The notes under the pieces: generated by a model
Told to the model about the DNA's origin: nothing
Databases searched by the model: none
The model's input: the letters and a program-made list of their open reading frames with translations, nothing else
Assembly (NCBI GenBank): GCA_026686845.1
Contig: JAIVEN010000002.1
Location: 34,675,001-34,739,000 of the forward strand
Direction: 5' to 3'
From: Adenanthera pavonina
Taxonomy: Eukaryota > Streptophyta > Magnoliopsida > Fabales > Fabaceae
DNA length: 64,000 nt
Part shown: in pieces, positions 12,461 through 22,617 of the stretch
Position numbering within the stretch: position 1 is the stretch's first letter
Layout of the letters: each line of letters opens with the position of its first letter
Made by a program: the position numbers and the translations under genes

Positions 12461-14057
12461 GGAACAAAACCCCTCATTTTACAGTCAAAACTAATCACAA
12501 ATCAACACAAGAACAATATGGCAACAAGATATAATTATGGAAATAACAAGGAATAATATATTGCAATAAAATAAACAAAGCTACCTTTTATGTTTTCCTT
12601 TGCTTTTGCACTTGGAACCAAAACTTCCACTAACTTTCTTGAACTCCCAAAAGTCCAAAAACATCATCCAATATTCACTAAATCATTCAAATCAAAGGGT
12701 TCCTTCATAAAGACTCACTTGAACCCTAAAATTTCATATAGTTTATCTCAAGCTTTTTTTTGAGTCCAACACTTATTCTTAGCTAATTTGGACTCAAGGA
12801 ATCCATTTTTAACATCAAAACAATGAAAATGCAACTCCTTCCTGTCATATTAAACTGACAAAAATAAGATTTGAGGGGGGAAGAAGTGATTTTCATTTTC
12901 TTACTTCTAAATATACCAAACCTTGTTCCTTTGGTATTTTCTCACACTTTCTCTACAATTTCTTACAAGAAAACCTTCATTTTCCCATACCATTGGTCAT
13001 GTCAAAAATTCATAGCTGAAGAGGAGAGGAGAGACTCATTCCAAACTATACTAAACTACTCAAAACTTGAAGGGAATCACAAGAGATCAAGGAAGAAAAT
13101 TCTTCCCGATTTTTCTTGGATTTTCTTCTTCCTTTTTCTTCCACTTGTTCTTTAGACTTCCTCCTCTTTTCTTGCTGTTTTTCAGCTGCTCTCCCTCTCT
13201 TTTCTTGGACCAAATTTCATGCAAAGGAGGGAGTATATGTAAAGAATAAGAGCCAATCACTTTTTGTCACTTTTACTTCTTGACATTTCTTGATTTTTCT
13301 CATGAAAATGACATAAATAATTAAATAATATATTTTACTATGTGCAGCTTATGGAGCACGAAATTGAGGGTTTTTTGGTCCAAAAATTTCAGATATTTAC
13401 TTATCCAGATATATCCTGAACCAATCTGAACAAATAAAGCTACTTTAGCAGTATATTTTACTATTATTGAGATACTAATTATAATTATATTGGGATATAA
13501 AATTTCCATAAAATCCTTATCCGAATTGGTATAAATATAAGGCCCACAATTTTTTTCTTGCATTAATACTGCCTCTTCCTACAGTCCAGACTAACTTTTA
13601 TCAAATAAGATATTAATATTAAATTCTAATTACCTAATAAATATTATTATGATCTTAATAAATTCCATACCATATTACATTGGTCTTAACACATTGATAG
13701 CTTCAATTTCACTATAATTTTTTATATTTACAAAAATGCCCTTGACTCGGGATAAATTTATAATTTTTAAAACTTTCAGGTCATTATGTGTAATTTTCAC
13801 CAAATTTTAGAAATTTTTCCTCACTCTGATGTCCACCGCCATTCCCTTTTTTTATTTTCTTTTCTATTTTTCTTTTTTCTTTTCTTTTCTTTTTTCCATG
13901 GGAAAAATTATCATTTTCTCATTTTTTCTTCCAACCGAGATAATTGACCTCTTTGCCCTATTTTATGCAAAATAGCATATACTCATTTTTTACAAATTCC
14001 TTATAGATTTTAAAATATTAAATCTTGAACATCCAGGATAAATTCTAGGATATCACA
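12461..14057 (-). repeat. Ty3/gypsy-type LTR copy 1 (probable solo or fragment)
   Basis: It matches 61180-62847 along its length, for example AAAACCCCTCATTT near 12470 and the AGATATATCCTGAAC / CTACAGTCCAGACT stretch at 13400-13590, and in reverse 57980-59200. On the minus strand it begins TGTGATATCC at 14057, the usual TGTRAYAYCC start of plant gypsy LTRs. No polypurine tract follows it, so it may be a solo LTR or a truncated element. The low-coordinate boundary is uncertain. Short ORFs within are chance. Confidence 0.6.
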
Positions 14058-14448
14058 GGTACTCGGCTTAGTAGTTACCCAGAATTGACCTTCACCAATT
14101 GTTGGAAGAGGGCTACTGGTGACTAGCTCATAGTTCATGCTGTGATTGATATGGGATCCTACATATCATTTGCATTTCATTTTGCATAATACATAATGCA
14201 TGAGTGATATATATATCTATATATATAATGTGAATTTGGTTTTATTTTGTTGTGTATATAGTCCTATTTGGTAAATAGAATTCTTTGTTTTATAGGTTGC
14301 CTTGGTTACTGGGATGTTTGTCTCACCCCTCAAGGAAACATTTGCAGGAAATGGAATCCAGTTCTAGTAAGGAGTAGCAAAGATAAATAAGTCCCTCAGG
14401 GGCATACGGGGATATCTAAGTACCTATGTTAGTATGTGTTTTTTGTAG
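14058..14448. other. Left part of the target interrupted by element B
   Basis: About 390 bp of repeat-like AT-rich DNA with no ORF of note, containing a TA-dinucleotide run near 14200-14227. It continues, before the insertion of B, into 26201 onward: AATAC occurs once on each side of B (14449-14453 and 26196-26200). Confidence 0.6.
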
Positions 14449-14453
14449 AATAC

Positions 14454-16172
14454 TGTTAGCAAGGCTGACTTCCCAAGAGGGGGGGTGAATTAGGAAGATT
14501 GAAATTTTTCTGCACAAAGTCAAGCAAGTGAAAATATCACAGTATAATGAAAGTAACGTGTAAAACAGAGCAAGCTGAAAAGTAGAGATAAGGAGAAGAG
14601 AACTCAGTGATTTATCCTGGTTCGGTCTATCCACTTGACCTACATCCAGTCCCCAAGACACCTCTTGAGATTTATCCACTTTCCAGCAAGAATTTCAACG
14701 GGCTTCTTGCTAAAGCCACAGTACACGAGTATGCTCTGTTCTGAGCTCTCTCAAACTCTCTAAGCACTTTCTCTATGTGCTTCCCAATCCCCTTGTGAAT
14801 ACCCCTCACAAGTAAATCTATCTTTCAGATAAAGAGTAGATTGTTTACAAATGAATAACTCTCTAGAATAGAGTAGATATGAAAGTTTAAGTACAAATAA
14901 TGAAGTTGGAAGGGTAAAAGCTTTTGAGATGAAGATTCAGCAGAAATTCGGTATATACAAGTTTGATTCGTTACCCACAACTTCAAATAATGTTATATTT
15001 ATAGATTTAGATCTCAAATATCCGTTAGAGACTAAATCTATCCGTTGGGGAAGTTATCCAACGGTTACTCTGAAAAACTATCCGTTCACCAACCGCATTT
15101 AATGTTTCTGACATACTGAAATTAGAATTTCGGTTGGCCAACAGACGAATTTTGAGGGAACCGAAGGTTAAAGCTTCCAACGTAAAAATGCGAAGTTCGT
15201 CTGTCCATAGAGTGAAATTCGAATTTCGAAACTCATAAAATATTTTCACAATGTGACATACGAATTTTTAAGAAGTAAGATTTTCTGTTAAGTGTGAACA
15301 GTGTTTTCAATTTGCTACAGTGCCCTCGAAATTCGAATTTTGGCCCAAAATTTGTCTGTCCATTGAACGTCCAAATAGACACAGTAGTTCACTTTCTTTG
15401 AAATTCGAATTTTGACAGAGTGAAATTCGTCTGTCAGAGACCAGTTTTGAGACTTAAATCATTCTTGATCTCAGATGAACTTTATCAAACATTCAGACGA
15501 ATTTCCTCTATTTTCTCAAGTTTTGTTTTGTCTGAAATTCGAATTTTGAAACAGTGAAATTCGAATGTCACAAAGTAGCTTTTTTTGACTCAGATGAAAA
15601 TTCGAATTTTGCTAAGTAAAAGTTCGTCTGTCAGAGAGCATTTTTCAAACTTAGTTTCTTCTTAATTTCAGATGAACTTTAGCAAAGCTTCAGACGAATT
15701 TCTTTAGTTTTCATAAATGGCATTTTGTCTGAAATTCGAATTTTGAGACTGTGAAGTTCGTCTGTCACAAAAAGGCTTCTTTCAGTCTTGATTGAAATTC
15801 GAATTTTGAAAGACCAAAATTCGTCTGACAGAGGGACACCTCTCCAGACTTATTCAGTTTTAGCTCGAAATTCGAATTTCCAAAAGCAAAGTTCAAATTT
15901 CCAACTTGACAGTTCAGTTATACTTTCAGACTTCGTCTGTTTGTGAGTATTTTCCAAATAAGTAAAGATTTAACTTCAAATCAAGGTTTGAAAACGTCTT
16001 TTTCTCAAATCAAAATCTTTTACCCAATCTAAACAAAAACTAAAGATCCTACAAAAGATCTAATAGCCAATTCACAGAAGACCTTCACTTGAAACAGCTT
16101 TAACCTCCTTTGATATCTTCAATCCAAGCTCTTGAGTGTTGGTTTGGAATCATCAAAACTCTTGATCCAACA
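14454..16172 (-). repeat. 3' LTR of element B
   Basis: TGTTAGCAAGG...GATCCAACA on the plus strand, 1719 bp. It contains about eight AATTCGAATTT palindromic cores and several TTCGTCTGTC motifs, a TATA box reading TATAAATA on the minus strand (about 14995-15002) and an MSA-like TCCAACGGTTA at 15057-15067. It starts and ends like the 5' LTR copy. Confidence 0.95.
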
Positions 16173-16186
16173 TTCTCCCCCTTTTT
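16173..16186 (-). other. Polypurine tract of element B
   Basis: Minus strand AAAAAGGGGGAGAA directly abutting the 3' LTR. A second AGGGGGAGCTTG tract occurs about 60 bp upstream (near 16239-16250). Confidence 0.88.
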
Positions 16187-16439
16187 GATGATGACAAAAC
16201 AACTCACAAACTGGATTAGTACTTGGGTTTGCTTACACAAGCTCCCCCTCAACATATGCATTACAGTTCATAAGATATCATTTTCAACAGATTAAGTGAA
16301 GAGATTCAAAGCCCAAATCATTGCAATCAAGAACATAATTTACTTAAACAAATTCAATCAGTTCTCAAAACATCAAACAAACAATAAAACAATTTAAAAC
16401 TAGATACAACAAGAAGATTCAGCCTAAGATCTAAAAACA

Positions 16440-18568
16440 TCACTTCTTCTTTGGCTTAGACTTCTTGCTGTAAGTCTTTCCTTTCCCAGATGACTCAGTA
16501 GATCTTCCAGTGTGCTTAGTCCCAGTTTGCTTTATCTTCTCCCCCTTTTTGGCATCATCAGAAAGCCCAGCAAAGTCCATTGGAGGAGGTATCTGAGTGA
16601 GAGGAACAGCACGAAGAGGGACAGGAGCAAAAGGAATTTCTGGCTGAGCTGGTGCAGTTGAAGGCTCTTCATCAGAATCATCAGAGACCTCAAGCAGCTC
16701 TTGCATTTCCTGCCTGGAAAGAGCTAGCCGAGCTCTCTGTTCCTCTGACAGTCCATAATCAGCAAGAGAAGGAGAGACTGGTGCAGGAGGAGGAAACATT
16801 TCTTCAAGCCTTCTCCTTTGAGCTAGTAGAAGGGCATTGTGAGCAATGGCAAAATAATCAATAACAGGAACAATGCTTCTTTCCTCATTGCTCATGGCTG
16901 CAACCAGTCTTTCAACTTGCTCAGATTCTTGTATAGACAGAATTGAACCCTGAGCATCCTCTTGCATAGGCTCAGGAGGGCTGTTTTCTTCCAATCCATA
17001 GTCCAAGGGTAGACCAGGACTAGGTGATTTCATGGCATCAGGACAATCATTATCATGGTCAGTGGAAGCAATCTCGAAGGGACTTGGAGGCACAGGGGAT
17101 GGAGACAGAGAAGGCTCAGGGATACCAGGCTGAGGTGGAACTGAAGTGGTAGGAATTGTATTTCTAATCTCTTCATAGGCATCAGCCACCACCTTCATAT
17201 TCACTGCCAACTGATGTATCTGATCTTGCAGGTGAGCAAATTTGGCATTTTGCTCATCCTTAATGCTGAGAATGAGTGTTGACAAATTGTCAAACATCTC
17301 AGTGATCTTAGTTGGCTTGGTTCGAGAGGAGGGAGTGGAAGGAGGGTGAGTGGGCCTGGATGGAGATGGAATAGGCTGAGAAGGTTGAGGTACAGATCTG
17401 CCAGGAGCCTCAGAGGTGCCTTCTTGTTGGAGGGATGCATCAGCAATAAAGAACAAATCTTCAGATTTTCCTGTTCCCTTTCCAACCCAATGTCCTTCAT
17501 CCCTTTCAATGCCCATCCTTTGCAATTCCTCTTCTTTGAAGGCCTCAGTGAGCTTCCCTTTCCCCTTTTCAATGTGCTGAATCCTAGCATGCTGCAGGAT
17601 TCTTGAGATAATTGCTGCATAGGGAAGTGTGGAATCTTTCCTCTGATCCCTTGCCTTTATCATATGCTGGAGAATGATATGCCCCATATTGATCAGCTTC
17701 CCCCACGTATGATGGCAGTCATCACATGAGCCTCTGCCCTTGTTATCAAATTGAAGCTGCCACCCTTGTTGAATATGATCCTGGACACTATGTAGTGCAA
17801 GATCCTTACTTGTACACTGAGGTCTGTGGGCTTCAACAGATTTATTGTGGGCCTATTCTCCCTTCTTCTGAACAAGGTGTCCAAGATAGTGCTTTCCTTG
17901 TAATATAGGAAGGGCTCACCTTCTTCATCAGCTGTGCTAGCCTCATCCATATACCCAGAGGATGTAATGTCAACTTTTAGCCCATCTTGTCCTGGGATTT
18001 CCAACACCTCATTGAAGGTTTCATCATCAAGCCAAATGGTCCTTGATCTCAAGGTGACCTCCCATTTCCTTTTCTTGCTGTTATACTTAAGAGAGGCATA
18101 CCAAGTCTTTACTACCTCATCATCATATTTTTCAGCAATTTCCAACAGATTTTTATACTTTATCAACCATATTGCAGCATCAAAGTTGTTGGATATCAGA
18201 AATTGTTCCATATTTACACAGTGAGGCTTGATTACCTTTTTGTTGGAAAACTTGGTAGTGTACTCTTCTTGAATCTCAGGAGTGCTCCACAGTGGCAGTG
18301 TAGTCAATTCAAACTCTCCAGATTCAGTAGAAGAAGAGGAAGCTACAGCAGCAGTACCAGCCGAAGGAACTGCAGATTTTGAAGAAGAGGGCCCAGCTTT
18401 CTGAGATTCTGACTTGGAGGAGGATTTTTGACGTTTGGAAGGAGTAGCTTTACCGGGTTTGGCCTTTCTCTTGGATTTCTCTCATTCCTTTGTAGCATAT
18501 TGAGATTTGACTGTCCTCTTAGGCCGAGACCCAGCTTGTCCTGTTCCAGGAATCTTTACTCTTGCCAT
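16440..18568 (-). pseudogene. Sirevirus ORF3 of element B, broken in two places
   Basis: Start at the ATG 18566-18568 (MARVKIPG), conserved in copy C. The protein begins with a basic Lys/Ser-rich region (about 90 codons). A conserved globular domain follows (KVIKPHCVN..., RSRTIWL, FNEVLEIPGQDGL, RPTINLLKPT, LHYIVSRIIFNKGGSFNL), then a Pro/Ser-rich acidic linker, and a tail ending KKSKPKKK. Two defects: a TGA at about codon 29, where C has a serine codon, and a longer G run at about 17698-17704 (two extra bases against A and C) that shifts the frame. The surviving pieces are 17693-18307 and 16440-17687. Function is unknown; its presence in SIRE-type elements is established, and an envelope or movement role is only conjecture. 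Loss of ORF3 beside intact gag-pol suggests it is dispensable or supplied in trans. Confidence 0.85.
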
Positions 18569-19462
18569 CTCTTGGTTGAATGATGCAGAATGTGGCTGAG
18601 AATAGATTTAAGGGATGCGAAAGGAAGTTTAATCGGTGAGAAAAGACGGTTTTTGGGCTGGAGTTAAGAGGATTGAAGAGAGAATCAGAACAGACTTGGA
18701 GGAGTTACAAATAGGGTTGCGTCTGTTCTGCGGGAAACCGTCGGTTTTAACATATGTAACCGTCTGACAGACGAATTTTGAGGGGTCAAAATTCGAACTT
18801 CGGGCAGTTACAAGTTAAACCGTTCAGCTTGTCTTACTAACAGACGAATTTTCGTCTGAAAGTTCGTCTGACAGTGACTTGAAACAATCAATACATACAA
18901 AATCAGACGAATTTTGCTCCGACAAAATTCGAATGTTGAAAAGAAAAACAGCTTCAACAGACAAAACTTCAACCAATAGACGAATTAAGCATACAGAGCA
19001 TCATCTTTCAAGCATTCAATCATCAAGAGCATAAGTCAACAGACGAATTTTGAACTGAGACTTCGAATTTTCAACTTTTATAAATATTGTCCAACATTCG
19101 TATGTTAAGAAGTAACAATTCGCATAATAGTGATGGACAATTATACTCTTGAAATTTCTGTTTTTGAAAATTCGAACTTTTAAGCTTCAACAGATGAATT
19201 TCGAGGTATTACCGAGAACTGTTCAAGGCATAACAGGCCAACGTTCATCTGTTGATTAACCAAAATTCGAATGTTGAAAATGTTGACCAGTTCGAAAACA
19301 CAGATTATCAACGAAACTCATCTAGCAATCAAACATCATACAAATTTCAGCTTTAAAAACTTACAGAATGGATCCAGACCTTAGAATAATTATCATTCAC
19401 TTTACTTTCTGGTTGTTCCAATCTGGAGTGCTCCAATCTTTCAAACTTTTAGCCATTGATTT
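18569..19462 (-). other. Pol-ORF3 spacer of element B
   Basis: About 0.9 kb non-coding, dense in GACGAATTTT, AATTCGAA and TTCGTCTG motifs on both strands. Unlike A and C it lacks the GTAAGT donor-like sequence after pol: the intron-like segment has been mostly deleted and pol runs straight into TTTTGCAGGTGC. Confidence 0.7.
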
Positions 19463-22400
19463 TCACAAGGAGCACCTGCAAAATTCATTGGGATTTACCA
19501 TTCCCAACTCTCTCCTTATTTTGCAATGCCTGTCTTCTAGTAGAGGTTTGGTCAGTATGTCAGCTAGTTGATCCTCTGTTGGGATGTATTCCAGCTTAAC
19601 TTCTTCTTTCAGAACATGATCCCTTACGAAGTGGTGTCTAACCTCAATATGTTTCATCCTTGAGTGCATGACAGGATTCTTAGTGATGTTTATGGCACTT
19701 TGATTATCACACATGATGGGTATCTCTTTCATTTTAACCTCGAGATCTTCAAGCTGCTGCTTCATCCAGATGACTTGGGCACAACAGCTTCCAGCTGCAA
19801 CATACTCAGCTTCTGCAGTGGATAGAGCTACACTATTTTGCTTTTTGCTGAACCATGAAACCAGGGATCCTCCAAGAAACTGACAAGTTCCACTTGTGCT
19901 TTTTCTGTCAGTTTTGGATCCTGCAAAGTCAGCATCAGTGTATCCTTTGAGATCTTCTCCATTGCCCTTTGGATACCAAAGACCCATCTGTGATGTTCCA
20001 ATTAGATATCTGAAAATTCTTTTCACAGCTGTTGCATGGGTTTCTTTGGGGCATGATTGGAACCTTGCACACATGCAGACACTGAACATAATGTCAGGTC
20101 TGCTGGCAGTTAGATACAGCAGGGATCCAATCATTCTTCTGTATTGAGTAATGTCAAACATTTTCCCATTTTCATCCATGTTCAGTTTGGTTGCGGTGGC
20201 CATAGGTATTCCCATTGGCTTGGCATTCTTCATTCCAAACTTCTTTAACAGCTCCTTTAGATACTTGGATTGACTGAGAAAGATACCATCATTAAGCTGT
20301 CTGATTTGCAATCCAAGGAAGAAATTGAGTTCACCCATCATAGACATCTCGAATTCTCCCTGCATTAACTTAGAAAATTCCTTGCAAAGAGTTTCATTAG
20401 TAGCACCGAAAATAATATCATCAACATAGATTTGGACAATTAGTAAATCTTTATTCTCTTTCTTAGTAAATAGAGTTGTGTCAACTTTGCCTCTGTTAAA
20501 CCCTTTTTTAGTCAGAAAGTTGCTCAATCTTTCATACCATGCTCTAGGGGCTTGTTTTAATCCATAAAGAGCTTTCTTCAGTTTATAGACATGGTTTGGT
20601 TTTGTAGAATCCTCAAAGCCTGGAGGTTGATCTACATAAACCTCTTCCATGATATATCCATTCAGAAAGGCACTTTTTACATCCATTTGATATAGCAAAA
20701 TATTTTTCATGCATGCATAAGCTAGTAGAATCCTTATAGCTTCTAATCTGGCTACTGGTGCAAAGGTTTCTTCAAAATCAATACCTTCTTCTTGATTATA
20801 CCCTTTAGCAACTAATCTAGCTTTATTTCTGATTATAGTTCCAGATTCATCAAGTTTGTTTCTGAAAACCCATTTGGTACCAATAACAGGATGATTTTTG
20901 GGTCTTGGAACTAAATCCCAAACTTGATTTCTTTCAAACTGATTTAGTTCATCTTGCATTGCCAAAATCCAGTAATCATCAGTTAAGGCTTCTTCAGCAC
21001 ATTTGGGTTCAATTTGAGAAATGAAAGCACAATTTAGCATTTGATCCCTTAACTGTTTTCTGGTTTTGACTCTCTCTTGAACATCTCCTATCACTTGATC
21101 AACAGGATGATTCCTTTGATATCTCCAAGCTCTAGGGAGTTCTTGAGATGTTTCTTCATTATTTTCTTCATCAAACTCTTGCTTCTGGATATCTTCCTCT
21201 ATGTTAACAGATTCAGATATCTTTGGAGGTTCAGTTCTACTTTTATCAGATATGCCCAGTTTTTCAAAATTGAAAGTAAGATCATCCTCATTGGTAACAT
21301 GTTTTGAAATAGTTTCATTTTCAATGAAAACCACATGCACAGATTCCTCTACCACATTTGATCTTTTATTATAAACTCTATATGCCTTACTCCTACTAGA
21401 GTAGCCAAGAAATATACCTTCATCTGATTTGGCATCAAATTTACCTAGGTTTTCTTTGCCATTGTTGTGAATGAAGCATTTACATCCGAACACATGGAGA
21501 TGGGACAGATTTGGCTTTCTCCCCTTGTACAGCTCGTATGGAGTCTTTCCTAGGATGGGTCTGATGTATGCTCTGTTGATGATGTAACTAGCTGTGTTCA
21601 CTGCATCAGCCCAGAATACTTGAGAAAGTTCCTTCTCATTCAGCATAGCTCTGGCCATCTCCTCAATAGTTCTGTTCTTCCTTTCTACTACTCCATTTTG
21701 TTGAGGAGTCCTAGGAGCAGAGAAGTTGTGGTCAATTCCATGCTCACTGCAGTACTCCAGGAAGTATGCATTTTCGAATTCTCCTCCATGATCTGATCTG
21801 ATGGACACAATAGAAATACCTTTCTCATTTTGCACTTTCTTGGCTAAGGTTACAAATGCATCGAAGGTATCACTTTTAGAAGAAAGAAATAATGTCCAAG
21901 TAAATCTAGAATAATCATCAACAATTACAAGCACATACAGATTGCCACCTAGACTCTTTACCCTTGAAGGTCCAATTAAGTCCATATGCAACAATTCAAG
22001 TGGTCTTGTTGTGGTAACTGTGTTTTTGGATTTGAAGGATGATTTAGTTTGTTTTTCTTTTAAGCATGCATCACATTCTTTATCCTTTTCAAAAGATATT
22101 TTTGGCAAACCAGTAACTAGCTCATTTTTAACCAGTTTAGACAATTGATTCATATTGACATGAGCTAATCTCCTATGCCATAGCCAACTATCATTATTCT
22201 TACTAATTAAGCATACAGAATCTAAAGGAGGAAGTTCATCAAGGTCAATAGTGTAGCAGTTACCATCCCTTTTAGCTTTGAGGATTACTCTGTGATCACT
22301 TTTTCTGATGACCAGGCAAAACTTTGAGTCAAATAGCACCCAGTTTCCTTTGTCACAAGTCTGACTCACGCTTAGCAGGTTGTGGTTGAGGCCAATCACA

Positions 22401-22609
22401 AACAGCACCTCTTCAATGGATGTTTCAGGATTTTTGCCCACAAAGCCAATGCCAACAATTTTACCATATTGATCACCTCCAAAGGTCACCTTTCCTCCTT
22501 TTTTGTCTCTAAGGGTGATGAACTTCTCCTTGTCACCAGTCATGTGACTTGAGCAGGCACTGTCCATATACCATTTGTTGCTTTTCTTAGCTTTGAGACA
22601 GACCTGCAA
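19463..22609 (-). CDS. pol: Ty1/copia Pol polyprotein (protease-integrase-RT-RNase H), intact frame
   Basis: An open frame of 1048 codons encoding the enzymes that process Gag-Pol, copy element RNA into cDNA and integrate it. Protease active site WYMDSACSSH with D16-S17-A18. Integrase zinc site H145/H150 and C179/C182, then catalytic D210, D273 and E309 with the expected 35-residue D-E spacing. RT carries QMDVKSAFLNG (D643) and YVDD (728-731). RNase H has YTDADFAG (D892), STAEAEY (E933) and MCDNQSA (D968). All key residues are present. No ATG opens the frame: it is in the -1 register relative to gag and is free of stops only from just inside the gag end, so it must be made by frameshifting, splicing or internal initiation. 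The listed start is the TTG at the conserved TTTTGCAG; the true N-terminus is unknown. The last residues (FCRCSL) come from a deletion that removed the usual stop. Confidence 0.93.
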   Translation of the reverse strand: MQVCLKAKKSNKWYMDSACSSHMTGDKEKFITLRDKKGGKVTFGGDQYGKIVGIGFVGKNPETSIEEVLFVIGLNHNLLSVSQTCDKGNWVLFDSKFCLVIRKSDHRVILKAKRDGNCYTIDLDELPPLDSVCLISKNNDSWLWHRRLAHVNMNQLSKLVKNELVTGLPKISFEKDKECDACLKEKQTKSSFKSKNTVTTTRPLELLHMDLIGPSRVKSLGGNLYVLVIVDDYSRFTWTLFLSSKSDTFDAFVTLAKKVQNEKGISIVSIRSDHGGEFENAYFLEYCSEHGIDHNFSAPRTPQQNGVVERKNRTIEEMARAMLNEKELSQVFWADAVNTASYIINRAYIRPILGKTPYELYKGRKPNLSHLHVFGCKCFIHNNGKENLGKFDAKSDEGIFLGYSSRSKAYRVYNKRSNVVEESVHVVFIENETISKHVTNEDDLTFNFEKLGISDKSRTEPPKISESVNIEEDIQKQEFDEENNEETSQELPRAWRYQRNHPVDQVIGDVQERVKTRKQLRDQMLNCAFISQIEPKCAEEALTDDYWILAMQDELNQFERNQVWDLVPRPKNHPVIGTKWVFRNKLDESGTIIRNKARLVAKGYNQEEGIDFEETFAPVARLEAIRILLAYACMKNILLYQMDVKSAFLNGYIMEEVYVDQPPGFEDSTKPNHVYKLKKALYGLKQAPRAWYERLSNFLTKKGFNRGKVDTTLFTKKENKDLLIVQIYVDDIIFGATNETLCKEFSKLMQGEFEMSMMGELNFFLGLQIRQLNDGIFLSQSKYLKELLKKFGMKNAKPMGIPMATATKLNMDENGKMFDITQYRRMIGSLLYLTASRPDIMFSVCMCARFQSCPKETHATAVKRIFRYLIGTSQMGLWYPKGNGEDLKGYTDADFAGSKTDRKSTSGTCQFLGGSLVSWFSKKQNSVALSTAEAEYVAAGSCCAQVIWMKQQLEDLEVKMKEIPIMCDNQSAINITKNPVMHSRMKHIEVRHHFVRDHVLKEEVKLEYIPTEDQLADILTKPLLEDRHCKIRRELGMVNPNEFCRCSL

Positions 22610-22617
22610 AACAATGT

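Noticed and set aside
12871..13249. Phe/Ser-rich plus-strand ORFs in gypsy LTR copy 1
   Set aside because: They arise from pyrimidine-rich LTR sequence that recurs at 61870-61990 without a conserved frame.
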